Counted from the stretch's first letter, positions 33,191-42,803 are shown. The stretch is 64,000 bases of DNA from Sporolactobacillus sp. STSJ-5 (GCF_024385605.1 NZ_JANFOJ010000008.1:62001-126000), one strand, 5' to 3'. Notes: generated by a model not told the origin, from the sequence alone. Numbers and translations are program-made.

Positions 33191-34366
33191 ATGCCCTTAA
33201 AAGGACTTAAAGTACGTATCTACCCCAATAAAAAGCAGAAGCTACTCATCCAAAGTAATTTTGGCTACAACCGTTTTGTTTGGAATCAAATGCTCCATAT
33301 GCTGATTGAACGGTATAAAAATAATCCAAAAACTCCTTTTTTGAATGCCTATACCTTAAATAATTTGCTTCCGGCGTTGAAAAAAGAGTATCCTTGGCTA
33401 AAAGATGCAGAAAGTACCAGCCTTCAAGCCACCAATCATGATTTAGTCGAAGCCTATAAAAAGTTCTTTAAACAAAAACATGGATTTCCCAAGTTTAAGT
33501 CAAAGAAGTCTTTCAAAAAATCCTATCAATGCAAATGCGTCAATCAGAATATGAAACAGGTCGCAACACACTCGATCCAATTGCCGAAGTTAGGCAGGCT
33601 TCGCTTTAAAGCTGGGAAACCCATTCCAAAGGTCATTAAATCGGTAACTATTCGACAATCGTTTACTGGAAAATACTACGCCATTCTTCTTGTTGAAGAC
33701 GAAAACCAAGCCTTCACGAAGACGAACGCACGTATTGGTCTTGATTTGGGAATCTCTGATTTACTTATTGGTTCGGATGAACAAAAGATTCCCAGTATTC
33801 GCTTTGACAAAAAACAGGCAAAAAAGCTGCACGAGTGGGAGAAACGACTGGCTCGGCGTCGTCTGCACGCACAAAAAGCTATGGCTTGGGACAAACACAA
33901 TCAGGTTCTTCAGCCAAGACAGCTCGCCGACTTCAAAAACGTGCAAAAAGCCAGATTAATGGTGGCGAAACTCCATGAAAAAATGGCCAACCAGCGTCAG
34001 AATTATTTGCATCAGATCACCACAAAACTAGTGAAAAACTATGATCTGATCGCCATTGAAGATCTGAAAACCAAAAACCTTCTTCGCAATCATAAATTGG
34101 CACGGGTGATTGCGAACCAAGCTTGGGGAGAAATTCGCCGAATGCTTGAGTATAAATGTTCTTGGTACGATAAGCAGCTTATTGTCGTCAGTCCATATAA
34201 GACCTCACAGATTTGTTCCCATTGCGGGCATGATGATGGGAAACACGAACTTGGTGTCCGTGAATGGACGTGTCCACATTGCGGGGTGCACCATGACCGC
34301 GATGTTAACGCTGCAAAAAACATCTTAACTTTGGGCTTGGGACAAGCCTTGGTCAAAGAGTTGTAA
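33191..34366 (+). CDS. tnpB: TnpB RNA-guided endonuclease, second, divergent copy
   Basis: ATG 33191 with AGAGGTG upstream gives 391 residues; an earlier ATG at 33173 abuts the promoter. RuvC residues appear intact: Asp in IGLDLGISD, Glu in IAIEDLKTKN, Asp in HHDRDVNAA. Zinc ligands are in CSHCGHD and CPHCGVH. The protein differs strongly from the first TnpB, so the two elements arrived separately. An extended -10 (TGCTATAAT, 33158-33166) stands upstream. Expected role: cutting of empty donor sites with its own omega RNA. Confidence 0.92.
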   Translation: MPLKGLKVRIYPNKKQKLLIQSNFGYNRFVWNQMLHMLIERYKNNPKTPFLNAYTLNNLLPALKKEYPWLKDAESTSLQATNHDLVEAYKKFFKQKHGFPKFKSKKSFKKSYQCKCVNQNMKQVATHSIQLPKLGRLRFKAGKPIPKVIKSVTIRQSFTGKYYAILLVEDENQAFTKTNARIGLDLGISDLLIGSDEQKIPSIRFDKKQAKKLHEWEKRLARRRLHAQKAMAWDKHNQVLQPRQLADFKNVQKARLMVAKLHEKMANQRQNYLHQITTKLVKNYDLIAIEDLKTKNLLRNHKLARVIANQAWGEIRRMLEYKCSWYDKQLIVVSPYKTSQICSHCGHDDGKHELGVREWTCPHCGVHHDRDVNAAKNILTLGLGQALVKEL

Positions 34367-34449
34367 CCTCTGCTTTTGCGTCCTCGGACAAAAAAGTAAG
34401 TCTGCAATGTTCCCAGAAGCTCGGTACTTTAAGTACCGATGTAGTTCAC
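34367..34449 (+). ncRNA. Omega RNA tail and right end of the second TnpB element
   Basis: The 83 bases after the stop contain a terminal hairpin CGGTACTTTAAGTACCG and end GTTCAC. In this family the RNA scaffold spans the 3' end of tnpB and this tail, with the guide copied from the flank starting TGTAAACATTAAATG. The 5' end is unknown. Confidence 0.5.
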
Positions 34450-34521
34450 TGTAAACATTAAATGAAAACAGGTCAATAATGAGGTCACGGGATAAATGGT
34501 AAGTAAAATGGAGGATGAAAG

Positions 34522-35994
34522 ATGGCTTTAAAGAAAACATCAGACATTCGTTCTGATCAGGCAACGTCGATAAAAGCGATTATTGCGCCGCTTCTCGCAA
34601 TCATTGTCGGTATGTTTATGGTTATTTTGGATGGAACGGCAATGAATGTTGCCCTTCCCGGACTTGTAAAAGATTTTGACAGCAAGATTTCTGTTGTTCA
34701 GTGGGCGGTAACAGGGTATGCGCTAGCCCAAGCAGCGGTTATTCCGCTTGCCGGATGGCTTTCCGACCGCTTCGGGGCAAAGCGGATTTTTCTCTTTTCG
34801 GTAATTATGTTTACGGTTGGATCCGGGTTATGCGCGCTCTCTACAGGCGTTGAGCAGCTGATCATCTTCCGAGTGCTTCAGGGTCTTGGCGGCGGTATGG
34901 TCGCGCCGATTGCGATGGCCTTTGTTTACCGGCTCAGTCCAAGGGATAAGGTTGGGGCTGTGATGGGCATGATCGGTATTCCGATGCTGCTTGCTCCGGC
35001 ACTCGGCCCGGTTTTATCAGGATGGCTCGTTGATTATGCGAGCTGGCATTGGATCTTCCTCATTAACCTTCCTGTGGGTGTGCTCGCCGTTATTGCGGGC
35101 ATTCGTACGATGCCGAATCTGGAGCGTCAATCTGTGCCTGCACTGGATTTTCTGGGCATGATTCTCGCACCGATTGCTTTTGCTTCAATTGCCTATGGTG
35201 TGAGTGAAGGCGGGACAAGCTGGACCTCTGCTAAGACAATTACAGGATTGGTCGTTGGAGGCATCGCGCTGATTCTGTTTATTATTGTGGAACTGCGGCG
35301 CAAGCAGCCGCTATTAGAGCTTCGCGTCTTTCGTTCCGCTGACTTTACAAAAGGGATCATTGTTCAATGGATCACACAGATTGCGTTGTTCGGAACGATG
35401 TTTCTCATTCCTTTGTTTCTTCAGCAGGGTAAGGGATTCAGCGCGTTTGAATCCGGCCTTGCCGTTCTTCCGCAAGCGATCGCAGCCGGTATTTTCATGC
35501 CGATTGGCGGACGGTTGTTTGATCGTCTAGGCGCGCGGCCCGTCGTTATTACTGGTTTAGTATTTATTACATCAGCTGCCTATCTGTTGTCGGGAATTTC
35601 AGCGGAAGATGGATCAAGGGCATTGATTCTTCCACTGGCACTGCTTGGCGGAGGAATGGGCTTATCGATGATGCCGTTAAATACACATATTATCCAGGCT
35701 GCCCCGCAAAATATTGTCAGCCGTGTCACGTCGCTGACAAACGCTGCTCAGCAGGTCATGATGTCTTTCGCGGTTGCAGGATTATCGACCATTCTTTCAC
35801 AACGAATGGAGCAGCACTTGAAAGATGGCAGTCAGCCGCTTCAGGCACTGTCCACATCCTTCGGTGACACATTCTTTGTGTTAATGGGGATCGCAATCGT
35901 CGGGATGATCCTGAGTCTCATGCTGAAGCGTCCGAAAAAAGATACCGACGGAACAGAATCTTCAAAAGCGCCGGTCGTGGCAGAGCAACATTGA
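34522..35994 (+). CDS. DHA2-family MFS multidrug exporter (EmrB/QacA type)
   Basis: The 490-residue protein has about 14 membrane segments. Motif D1 is VILDGTAMNVALP, motif A is GWLSDRFGAKR, and motif C is GIPMLLAPALGPVLSGWLV. RBS GGAGGATG precedes the ATG. These exporters use the proton gradient to expel cationic or lipophilic drugs. The divergent TetR at 32458 is the likely regulator, though a TnpB element now lies between. Confidence 0.93.
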   Translation: MALKKTSDIRSDQATSIKAIIAPLLAIIVGMFMVILDGTAMNVALPGLVKDFDSKISVVQWAVTGYALAQAAVIPLAGWLSDRFGAKRIFLFSVIMFTVGSGLCALSTGVEQLIIFRVLQGLGGGMVAPIAMAFVYRLSPRDKVGAVMGMIGIPMLLAPALGPVLSGWLVDYASWHWIFLINLPVGVLAVIAGIRTMPNLERQSVPALDFLGMILAPIAFASIAYGVSEGGTSWTSAKTITGLVVGGIALILFIIVELRRKQPLLELRVFRSADFTKGIIVQWITQIALFGTMFLIPLFLQQGKGFSAFESGLAVLPQAIAAGIFMPIGGRLFDRLGARPVVITGLVFITSAAYLLSGISAEDGSRALILPLALLGGGMGLSMMPLNTHIIQAAPQNIVSRVTSLTNAAQQVMMSFAVAGLSTILSQRMEQHLKDGSQPLQALSTSFGDTFFVLMGIAIVGMILSLMLKRPKKDTDGTESSKAPVVAEQH

Positions 35995-36013
35995 TTATAG
36001 ATAGTAAAAAATG

Positions 36014-36059
36014 AAAACAGGCAGAGAAAATCGAAAGATGATTTTCCTGCCTGTTTTTT
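36014..36059 (+). terminator. Terminator of the DHA2 exporter
   Basis: AAAACAGGCAG and CTGCCTGTTTTTT with an inner AAAATC/GATTTT stem around GAAAGAT. Confidence 0.85.
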
Positions 36060-36080
36060 GTAACAAGGAAAGAGAGCTAT

Positions 36081-36384
36081 CGTTTTGCCTTGCTGGCAAG
36101 ACGATATGGTCATAAAATACTGATTCCCAATCCGCACTTATCGGTTGGGCGATCAGATAGCGCCAAACCTGAAATAGACGGAAATACTCCGCTTAATTAG
36201 AAAATGAACGAAAAAATAGCTTAAATAGACGGAAAAATTCCGCTTATCGAATCGAAAAACGTGAAAATGGAGGGTTTTGCTTTGCAATAAGCGGAAAAAT
36301 TACCCTTATTTACTGGCGAAACAAGCTCCATGATGAATATAACCGGAAAATCTCCGCTTATTTTACTCGTTAGTTAATGAAGGA
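36081..36384. repeat. Long interspersed repeat, copy B (about 300 bp)
   Basis: Second copy of the repeat at 24671, in the same orientation. It again lies directly downstream of a gene end. The four ACGGAAAAATTCCGCTTA-like motifs are kept while the spacing between them has changed slightly. After it, 36385-36610 holds only weak short frames (one from ATG 36389, another from ATG 36396) without support. Confidence 0.75.
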
Positions 36385-36610
36385 GGGAATGCTTAATGAA
36401 AACAGAAGTGTTTGGAAAAATATTTTCCAGCAAAACGCAAAAATTTTGAAAAACCCGAACCCTCCATTTTTTGTTCCTATAGGAATTAGTTTTGATCGAG
36501 ATAGGCAATTTTATCATTAATAACCGCTGCTTTAAAACAAGTAAGATCATATCAAATTGAAATAGTGGCCTGATAGGACATTAAATGCACGTTCTTCAGA
36601 TCATAAGGTG

Positions 36611-37504
36611 CTATTGTTGAATGTCCGTTTTACTTCCTGAATCTGCAGGTTCGCGCTTAATGAATGTATAGGACAACGCGATAAAGATCAGCAGTATACC
36701 CACGATCTGCAGAAAAGTGGGAACAAATCCGGTGATCACGACATCAAGCAGGATCGCGACGAGCGGGTCCAGATAGGTAAGTGCTGAGAGAATAGGAGTC
36801 GGAAGCGACCGAATGCTCTCATAAAAAAGCAGATACACCACGCCGGTGTGGACGACGCCGGTGAAAATGCTATAGAACCAGTTGGCAGCGGTTAGCTGAG
36901 CGTATAAGGAATAATGGACAAAAGGCAGCAGCATGATCACACCGATAAACGTCTGAATGATCGTTACTAAGTAGGGACTGGCATGCTTGATGTACTTTCC
37001 GGTGATGATCACCAGCGCGTAAAGACATGCGGCAATCAAGGCATAAACCGGTCCGGCAACCGATGTTCTGTTCATGAGGTCGCTTGGACGGACCCCTGAA
37101 ATCAGTACGGTGCCAATGAAAGCAAGCGTCACTGCGCCAACTCCGATCCATTTGATCCGATCTTTGAAAAAGATCCACCCGATTACTAGAACAAGGATTG
37201 GAGCTAAGTTATAAATTGAGATGGCGACGGTGATTGCCGTTTTTTCAAAAGAAGCAAAGAAAAAAATCCAGTTCAAGACAAGAAAGATGCCGCCGATTAT
37301 GATGGTGGTCATCTCTTTTTTCTGCCACTTTTCTTGCTTGTAGTGCCCGCTGATCAGCCAGAAGGCGGTGAGAAAAACAGTCGCGCTGATACAGCGAACA
37401 AAAACCAATTCCATAGACGGAAGACCAGTCAAACGCGAGAAAAAACCAATCGAACCAAAAATGGTCATGGCGATGCTCAATTTTATAAAGGCTGATTTGT
37501 TCAC
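36611..37504 (-). CDS. DMT-superfamily transporter (EamA)
   Basis: The start chosen is the GTG at 37504 with GAAGGAG upstream, giving 297 residues; longer frames are antisense to non-coding DNA. The protein has ten membrane segments in two EamA halves: IAMTIFGSIGFFSRL in the first half and the conserved YLDPLVAILLDV in the second. Such proteins export amino acids or metabolites. It stands alone and divergent from the decarboxylase gene. Substrate is unknown. Confidence 0.9.
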   Translation of the reverse strand: MNKSAFIKLSIAMTIFGSIGFFSRLTGLPSMELVFVRCISATVFLTAFWLISGHYKQEKWQKKEMTTIIIGGIFLVLNWIFFFASFEKTAITVAISIYNLAPILVLVIGWIFFKDRIKWIGVGAVTLAFIGTVLISGVRPSDLMNRTSVAGPVYALIAACLYALVIITGKYIKHASPYLVTIIQTFIGVIMLLPFVHYSLYAQLTAANWFYSIFTGVVHTGVVYLLFYESIRSLPTPILSALTYLDPLVAILLDVVITGFVPTFLQIVGILLIFIALSYTFIKREPADSGSKTDIQQ

Positions 37505-37726
37505 AGAATCATTTTCTCCTTCAAGCGGCCTTACCTTCGAACGCATGGCAACGCTTATCTCTGATGTCGTTTTTTTTATTATAAAGGATCGTTTCGTAGT
37601 GGTACAACTCATCGATCCGTTATCTCGAAACACCCGGTAATCGGAGCTATGGACGCTCATACATATCTCTCAACCGCTTGGTAAAAATAAGCTGCATGAC
37701 AACTTTTTTATCTAGGGGGCAGAGCT

Positions 37727-39394
37727 ATGCAGGTCGGTGAATTTTTGTTTGAATGCTTGAAAAACGAAAACATTACAGACGTTTTCGGGGTACCAGGTGA
37801 TTATAATTTCTCGCTGCTCGATCAACTCGAAAAGGATGGAGAACTTAATTTTGTCCATTGCCGGAATGAATTGAATGCAGGCTACGCTGCCGACGGCTAT
37901 GCGCGAGTGAAAGGAATCGGCGCGCTGATCACGACATTCGGCGTTGGTGAAATGAGCGCATGCAACGCGATTGCTGGTGCGTATAGTGAATCGGTTCCGA
38001 TCATTCATATTGTCGGAGGTCCGAAAGCGATGATGCAGACGCAGCACAAGCTGATGCACCATACCTTGCTTGACGGAAATTTTGACACGTTTAAAAAAGT
38101 GTATGATCAGATTACAGCCTATGCGGCCGCCATCACTCCGGAAAATGCCGGTGTTGAGATCCCCAATGCCATTGCTAAGGCGCGAGAAACAAAGAAACCC
38201 GTTTATTTGACGATACCTACGGACGTTGTGACCGCACCTATGACATCAAGAGCGGGAAATCCGAAGCGAAAGAAAACGGATAAAGCTTCATTAAAAGAAG
38301 CGGTCCGAATGATTACTGCTCGCTTGCAAACCGCCGAACGGCCCATTATCCTTCCCGATGTTTACGCGATGCATTATGGACTTGGGGAGCAGGTAGAAGA
38401 ACTTGCTCAGAAAATGAATGTTCCGTTTGTCACAATGATGATGGGGAAAGGGGCTTGTGACGAGAGTCTGCCAAATTATGCCGGCTTTTACTGCGGCAAA
38501 CTCAGCAGTAATGAAGCGACTCGGAAGCTTGTTGAATCCTCTGATTGCGTGCTCGCGTTCGGAGCGGTATGGAACGATTACAATACCGGACTGTTTACCG
38601 ACACTATTGATCCGCTCGCGATCATTAATGTGATGCCTAATTATGTTCAAATCGGAAAAACAATTTATCCGAACATCATCATTGATGACATGATCGACGC
38701 GTTTCCGGCTGGGGACCATTCATGGACATTGCCGCAGCAGTCGGTGTTTCCTTTTGATCAACAAAAGACGGATGATGGCGCACTATCTGCGGACGACTAT
38801 TATTCGCAATTCCAGACGATGTTCCGCGAGCGGGACATTATTGTCACTGAATCCGGAACATTTGCATGGGGCTTGGCAGAGACTCGACTGAAAAAAGGCG
38901 TCACCTATATCACTCAGGGAGGTTGGGGCGCGATCGGCTATGCGCTGCCAGCCGCTTTCGGCGCATGTGTCGCTGCCCCGAATCGACGTGTTCTGCTCTT
39001 TACGGGTGAAGGCTCGATGCAGATGAACGTTCAGGAACTAAGCTCAATGCTGGAAAACGGCTGCAAGCCAATCATCTTTGTACTAAATAATAAAGGCTAC
39101 ACAATCGAAAAATATATTAACACAGTAAAAAGCACCGTTTATAACAATTTTCCTGATTGGGATTATGACAAATTGCCTGAGGTATTTAAACATGAAGCAT
39201 TTACCGTTCAAACGCACACGACAAATGAACTTCGTCAGGCCGTTGCTGAAGCTGAAAAAAAGTGTGCCAAACAACTTTGTATCATTGAAATGATGGCCGA
39301 TCCAATGGATGCGCCTCAGATAATCCATCGAATGCATGAGACAGTACTGGAAATGGAGAACAAGAGCAAGGGTCTGCTTTCTGTTTTCAAATAA
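37727..39394 (+). CDS. TPP-dependent 2-oxo-acid decarboxylase (pyruvate/indolepyruvate decarboxylase family)
   Basis: The 555-residue protein fits PDC/IPDC/KivD length. It has the N-terminal Glu and loop GVPGDYNFSLLDQ, the catalytic HH in LMHHTLLDG, and the TPP/Mg motif GEGSMQMNVQELSSML...NN. The first Asp of the usual GDG is Glu here. It removes CO2 from a 2-oxo acid to give an aldehyde. With the two aminotransferases in the window, an Ehrlich-type role is possible, or ethanol formation from pyruvate. RBS is AGGGGGCAG. Substrate range cannot be read. Confidence 0.9.
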   Translation: MQVGEFLFECLKNENITDVFGVPGDYNFSLLDQLEKDGELNFVHCRNELNAGYAADGYARVKGIGALITTFGVGEMSACNAIAGAYSESVPIIHIVGGPKAMMQTQHKLMHHTLLDGNFDTFKKVYDQITAYAAAITPENAGVEIPNAIAKARETKKPVYLTIPTDVVTAPMTSRAGNPKRKKTDKASLKEAVRMITARLQTAERPIILPDVYAMHYGLGEQVEELAQKMNVPFVTMMMGKGACDESLPNYAGFYCGKLSSNEATRKLVESSDCVLAFGAVWNDYNTGLFTDTIDPLAIINVMPNYVQIGKTIYPNIIIDDMIDAFPAGDHSWTLPQQSVFPFDQQKTDDGALSADDYYSQFQTMFRERDIIVTESGTFAWGLAETRLKKGVTYITQGGWGAIGYALPAAFGACVAAPNRRVLLFTGEGSMQMNVQELSSMLENGCKPIIFVLNNKGYTIEKYINTVKSTVYNNFPDWDYDKLPEVFKHEAFTVQTHTTNELRQAVAEAEKKCAKQLCIIEMMADPMDAPQIIHRMHETVLEMENKSKGLLSVFK

Positions 39395-39414
39395 ATTGAA
39401 TGTGAAAAAAAGAG

Positions 39415-39458
39415 CCGGTCATAGATCTCGAATTTTTCGAGTCGATGACCGGTTTTTT
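39415..39458 (+). terminator. Terminator of the decarboxylase
   Basis: CCGGTCAT and ATGACCGG enclose an inner TCTCGAA/TTCGAG stem, followed by six T. 39460-39634 shows nothing clear. Confidence 0.8.
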
Positions 39459-39634
39459 CGTTGTCTAGAAAATTATAAAAAATCGACTTGGCTAACTCTC
39501 CTTTAAACGATTCATAGCCTAAACTCATTTAGGCATGTTTCCTGAATCTAATCGAGAAGATAGGTGGTTCGTACTCATCAGTAAATAATTCATTATACAA
39601 TTAAGAAAAATCTTATGAGCAAAATAGTTTTCTG

Positions 39635-39652
39635 TATACCCGTATGGGTATA
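39635..39652. promoter_or_regulatory. CstR/CsoR-type operator 1, before the glutaredoxin gene
   Basis: TATACCCGTATGGGTATA is a perfect palindrome of the TACCC-N4-GGGTA type bound by CsoR/CstR proteins. It ends within the -10 box TATACT (39651-39656), so binding blocks the promoter. Confidence 0.8.
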
Positions 39653-39781
39653 TACTATAGATGTAATAGAAATTTTATATTTGGTCTTGAGGCTATGAGG
39701 CTAGCATCAGCTTGCCAGTGATGAACAGTTAAATTTCTGATCTTTTAAGAGCTTAAAAAAATTTTAAAGGAGTTATGAACG

Positions 39782-40015
39782 ATGAATGAAATTACTGTGT
39801 ATACAACCAATACTTGTCCTTATTGCCATATGGTGAAAAATTTTCTGAAACAACAGGGACTACCATTTAAAGAAATCAATGTGCAACAAGATCAGATTGC
39901 GGGCCAACGTCTTGTGGAAACAACCGGACAAATGGGTGTACCACAAACAAGTGTTAATGGTCAATGGGTACTTGGATTTGATCCTAATCGAATCATGAGT
40001 TTTGTTCATGCATAA
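39782..40015 (+). CDS. Glutaredoxin-like protein (NrdH/Grx type)
   Basis: The 77-residue protein has the redox motif CPYC at residues 12-15 and the TSVNGQWVLGFDPNRI C-terminal part with a cis-Pro in GVPQT. RBS AAAGGAG. It reduces mixed disulfides or persulfides with a thiol cofactor such as bacillithiol or CoA. Placement behind a CstR-type operator joins it to the sulfur regulon downstream. Confidence 0.9.
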   Translation: MNEITVYTTNTCPYCHMVKNFLKQQGLPFKEINVQQDQIAGQRLVETTGQMGVPQTSVNGQWVLGFDPNRIMSFVHA

Positions 40016-40111
40016 TCTTGCTTGACCGGCAATAGGTTGAAGAAATCAATCATTGACCAAAAAGAGAAAAGGAAACCCTCTTCTCAATTTTTGATTGTTG
40101 AGAAAACCTTG

Positions 40112-40141
40112 CACCATTATACCCTATGGGGTATAATGGTG
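40112..40141. promoter_or_regulatory. CstR/CsoR-type operator 2 within the promoter of the CoADR fusion gene
   Basis: CACCATTATACCC and GGGTATAATGGTG are perfect 13-bp arms around TATG. The -35 TTGCAC (40109-40114) and -10 TATAAT (40132-40137) are 17 bases apart and overlap the palindrome, so repressor and polymerase exclude each other. Confidence 0.85.
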
Positions 40142-40194
40142 CTGAACATTGGCGGATTCATCGCCATGAATACATGCACCCAGGAGGTCTCATT

Positions 40195-42663
40195 GTGAAA
40201 CAGCGAATCATTATTGTCGGCGGCGTTGCCGGCGGTGCAAGTGTAGCGACACGGCTCAGGCGATTAAATGAAGAAAATGAAATTGTCATGTATGAAAAAG
40301 GCGCTTACATTTCTTTTGCTAATTGCGGGCTTCCATATTATGTCGGCGGTACGATCCGTGAAAAAGATGCGCTGCTTGTCGAATCGGTTGAGAACATGGT
40401 CAATGAATTCAATATTGAGGTGCACAACAACACAGAAGTGATTGATGTAGATCCGGATAAACACACCATTTCTGTGAAGGACGTGTTGAATGGAGAGGAG
40501 TCAACGGATCATTACGATCGTTTAATTCTTTCAACAGGTGCCCGGCCGATTGTGCCTAAGATTCCAGGACTTGATCAAGCGGATAATGTTTTTTCTGTAC
40601 GAAATATACCCGATGTTGAACGTATTAAAAATTATATCGATACTCATAAAGTGAGCAAGACTACTGTGATTGGCGGCGGCTTCATCGGATTGGAAATGGC
40701 TGAAAATCTCGTTGATCTTGGACTTGAGGTCACAATTATTGAGGCCAGTCCGCAAGTTATGGCACCGCTTGATTTTGAAATGGCGCAATTTGTCCATGAA
40801 CAGATCGAACTTAATGGTGTCAAGCTCATCGTAAACGATGGGGTTGCTCGCTTTTCTGATAATGGCCATAAGGTTGTGCTAAGCAGTGACAAAGAAATAG
40901 ACACAGACCTGACGGTGATGTCCATCGGTGTTTTGCCTGACAGCAGGTTGGGACAAAAGGCCGGTGTGAAGACGGGCATTAAAGGCGCGATTGTCGTTAA
41001 CGAGCATTTTGAAACAAGTGTTCCAGATATATTTGCAATTGGCGATGTGATTGAGGTTAAAGATTTCATTACAGGAAATCCAACGTTAATTCCGCTCGCT
41101 GGCCCAGCCAATCGTCAAGGAAGATTTCTCGCTGACTATCTGAATGGATTGGATGCTAAGAATCCTCCTGTACAAGGAACAGCTGTGGCCAAGGTTTTTG
41201 TACTCACAGTAGCGACGACTGGAAAAAATGAGCGCCTTTTGAAGAAGGACGGCATCGCTTATCAGGTGATTCATTTACACCCGAATTCACACGCCGGCTA
41301 CTATCCGGGTGCAGCGCCAATAGAATTAAAAGTTATTTATAATGAACAAGGAAGAATTCTCGGAGCGCAGGCGATCGGTACGGAGGGTGCGGACAAACGA
41401 ATTGATATGATTTCTGCGGTAATGCGCATGAATGGATCGATTGAAGATCTTCAAATGATCGAAGTGGCCTATGCGCCGCCTTATGCATCAGCGAAAGATC
41501 CTGTCAATTATGCAGGTTATATCGGCGCGGATATACGAAAAGGTTTAGTGAAAACCGTTGAGTGGCATGAGGTCGATGCGCTTCTAGATAAAAAGGCGTA
41601 TTTCTTAGACGTGCGCGAAGATTTTGAACTTGCTGCAGGAAAACTGCCGGGTAGTCATCATATTCCTCGGGGCGAATTAAGAAGACGGCTTAATGAACTT
41701 CCTAAGGATCAGCCGATTTATGTTTACTGCTCTGTTGGGCTTCGCGGCTATAATGCGGCCCGTATTTTAGATCTGAATGGTTTTGATGTGTACAATCTTG
41801 ACGGTGGATTGAAGACTTATGAACAGGCTAAATATCAAACAGGTGCATCGCAGTCTCGTGTGTCACATGCCGTGAAAACAGAAGCAGCTTCAGCGGCAGC
41901 TGAGCAAGCACCACAGTGTACAAAAATTGAAGTCGATGCGTGCGGGCTGCAGTGTCCGGGTCCGATTCTCAAAGTAAAACAATCCATCGATAAAATGAAT
42001 AATGGCGATTTGCTACAAGTTCAAGCGTCGGATTTTGGTTTTCATAAGGACATTGTCTCCTGGGCAAATGCAACAGGCAATCAATTGCTGACCAACGACA
42101 TTGTCGGAAGTAAAGTTGTTGCGACGTTGAGGAAGGGGCCGAAAAGCAATAGCGAACCAGCACCAACCATGATACAAGATGCATCCAGTGCTGGCGGCGC
42201 CACGACGATGGTGGTTTTTGATGGCGATTTGGATAAAGCGATCGCAACATTTATTATTGCGACCGGAGCGGCTGCAATGGGCAAACCGGTTACACTCTTC
42301 TTCACTTTCTGGGGGCTAAATATTATTAAGCGGCATGCCAATACGAAGATCAGCAAGTCGGGAACCGATAAACTGTTCAGTATGATGCTGCCGAAAAATG
42401 CGAATCATCTGCCACTGTCGCGAATGAATATGGCCGGCATGGGACCGAAAATGATTAAAAAGGTCATGGCTGGCAAGAATGTTGACAGTCTTGATGTGAT
42501 GATCGAGCGTGCGAAACAGCTTGGGGTAAAAATGGTTGCCTGCACGATGAGTATGGATCTCATGGGCGTTGCACGTGAAGAAATCATCGATGGTGTTGAA
42601 TTTGGCGGTGTTGCCAGCTATTTAGGCGAAGCAGCAAAATCAAATGTGAACCTATTTATTTAA
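40195..42663 (+). CDS. Four-domain CoA-disulfide reductase / rhodanese / TusA / DsrE fusion
   Basis: GTG 40195 follows AGGAGGTC and gives 822 residues. Domains in order: FAD/NAD(P)H disulfide reductase (IIIVGGVAGGASVATRL; redox Cys in FANCGLPYYVGG; GGGFIGLEMAENL), about 1-450; rhodanese (active Cys in VYCSVGLRGYNAA), about 465-550; TusA (CGLQCPGPI), about 580-650; DsrE-like (VVFDGDLDKAIATFI, Cys in MVACTMSMDLMGV), about 665-822. It reduces CoA persulfides or polysulfides and passes sulfane sulfur along the fused carriers in the cytosol. It is the core of the CstR regulon. A small homologue without TusA-DsrE lies at 43854. Confidence 0.93.
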   Translation: MKQRIIIVGGVAGGASVATRLRRLNEENEIVMYEKGAYISFANCGLPYYVGGTIREKDALLVESVENMVNEFNIEVHNNTEVIDVDPDKHTISVKDVLNGEESTDHYDRLILSTGARPIVPKIPGLDQADNVFSVRNIPDVERIKNYIDTHKVSKTTVIGGGFIGLEMAENLVDLGLEVTIIEASPQVMAPLDFEMAQFVHEQIELNGVKLIVNDGVARFSDNGHKVVLSSDKEIDTDLTVMSIGVLPDSRLGQKAGVKTGIKGAIVVNEHFETSVPDIFAIGDVIEVKDFITGNPTLIPLAGPANRQGRFLADYLNGLDAKNPPVQGTAVAKVFVLTVATTGKNERLLKKDGIAYQVIHLHPNSHAGYYPGAAPIELKVIYNEQGRILGAQAIGTEGADKRIDMISAVMRMNGSIEDLQMIEVAYAPPYASAKDPVNYAGYIGADIRKGLVKTVEWHEVDALLDKKAYFLDVREDFELAAGKLPGSHHIPRGELRRRLNELPKDQPIYVYCSVGLRGYNAARILDLNGFDVYNLDGGLKTYEQAKYQTGASQSRVSHAVKTEAASAAAEQAPQCTKIEVDACGLQCPGPILKVKQSIDKMNNGDLLQVQASDFGFHKDIVSWANATGNQLLTNDIVGSKVVATLRKGPKSNSEPAPTMIQDASSAGGATTMVVFDGDLDKAIATFIIATGAAAMGKPVTLFFTFWGLNIIKRHANTKISKSGTDKLFSMMLPKNANHLPLSRMNMAGMGPKMIKKVMAGKNVDSLDVMIERAKQLGVKMVACTMSMDLMGVAREEIIDGVEFGGVASYLGEAAKSNVNLFI

Positions 42664-42718
42664 TCAAATCAAATCATTGAATAAGCCCCCTTATTGATAA
42701 GGGTAGGTCATAGATTAA

Positions 42719-42760
42719 ACGCGTAGGTGCGAGATTCCTGCGGGATTGCTCCGATTTGCT
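42719..42760. repeat. Truncated Bacillales-type palindromic repeat
   Basis: GCGTAGGTGCGAGATTCCTG and the next GCGGGATTGCTCC match the left arm of the repeats at 25217 and 25476. The rest is missing, so this is a fragment. Confidence 0.5.
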
Positions 42761-42785
42761 TGGCTTTAAAAAATAAGTTGAATAA

Positions 42786-42803
42786 TATACCTGTATCGGT
42801 ATA
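42786..42803. promoter_or_regulatory. CstR-type operator 3, before the repressor gene
   Basis: TATACCTGTATCGGTATA is an imperfect relative of operators 1 and 2 and lies 14 bases before the cstR start. It suggests weaker autoregulation. Confidence 0.6.

Larger units (their letters stand above)
33085..34449 (+). mobile_element. Second IS200/IS605-type element carrying tnpB only
   Basis: The right end has a hairpin CGGTACTTTAAGTACCG and then GTTCAC, the same terminal TTCAC as the element at 11462. The left end is not clear; TTTAAT at 33086 is one possible target. No tnpA is present. The insertion separates a tetR gene from its likely target exporter. Promoter sequence (CGAAC, then TGTGCTATAATTAAG) is shared with the first element although the proteins are clearly different. 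Confidence 0.6.

Noticed and set aside
33191-34366. Nuclease-dead TnpB-derived repressor (TldR)
   Set aside because: All three RuvC acidic residues and the zinc ligands are present in both TnpB proteins of the window.
40126-40194. Start of the CoADR fusion at ATG 40126
   Set aside because: This ATG lies inside the operator palindrome and -10 region; GTG 40195 has AGGAGG at good spacing and begins at the FAD motif.
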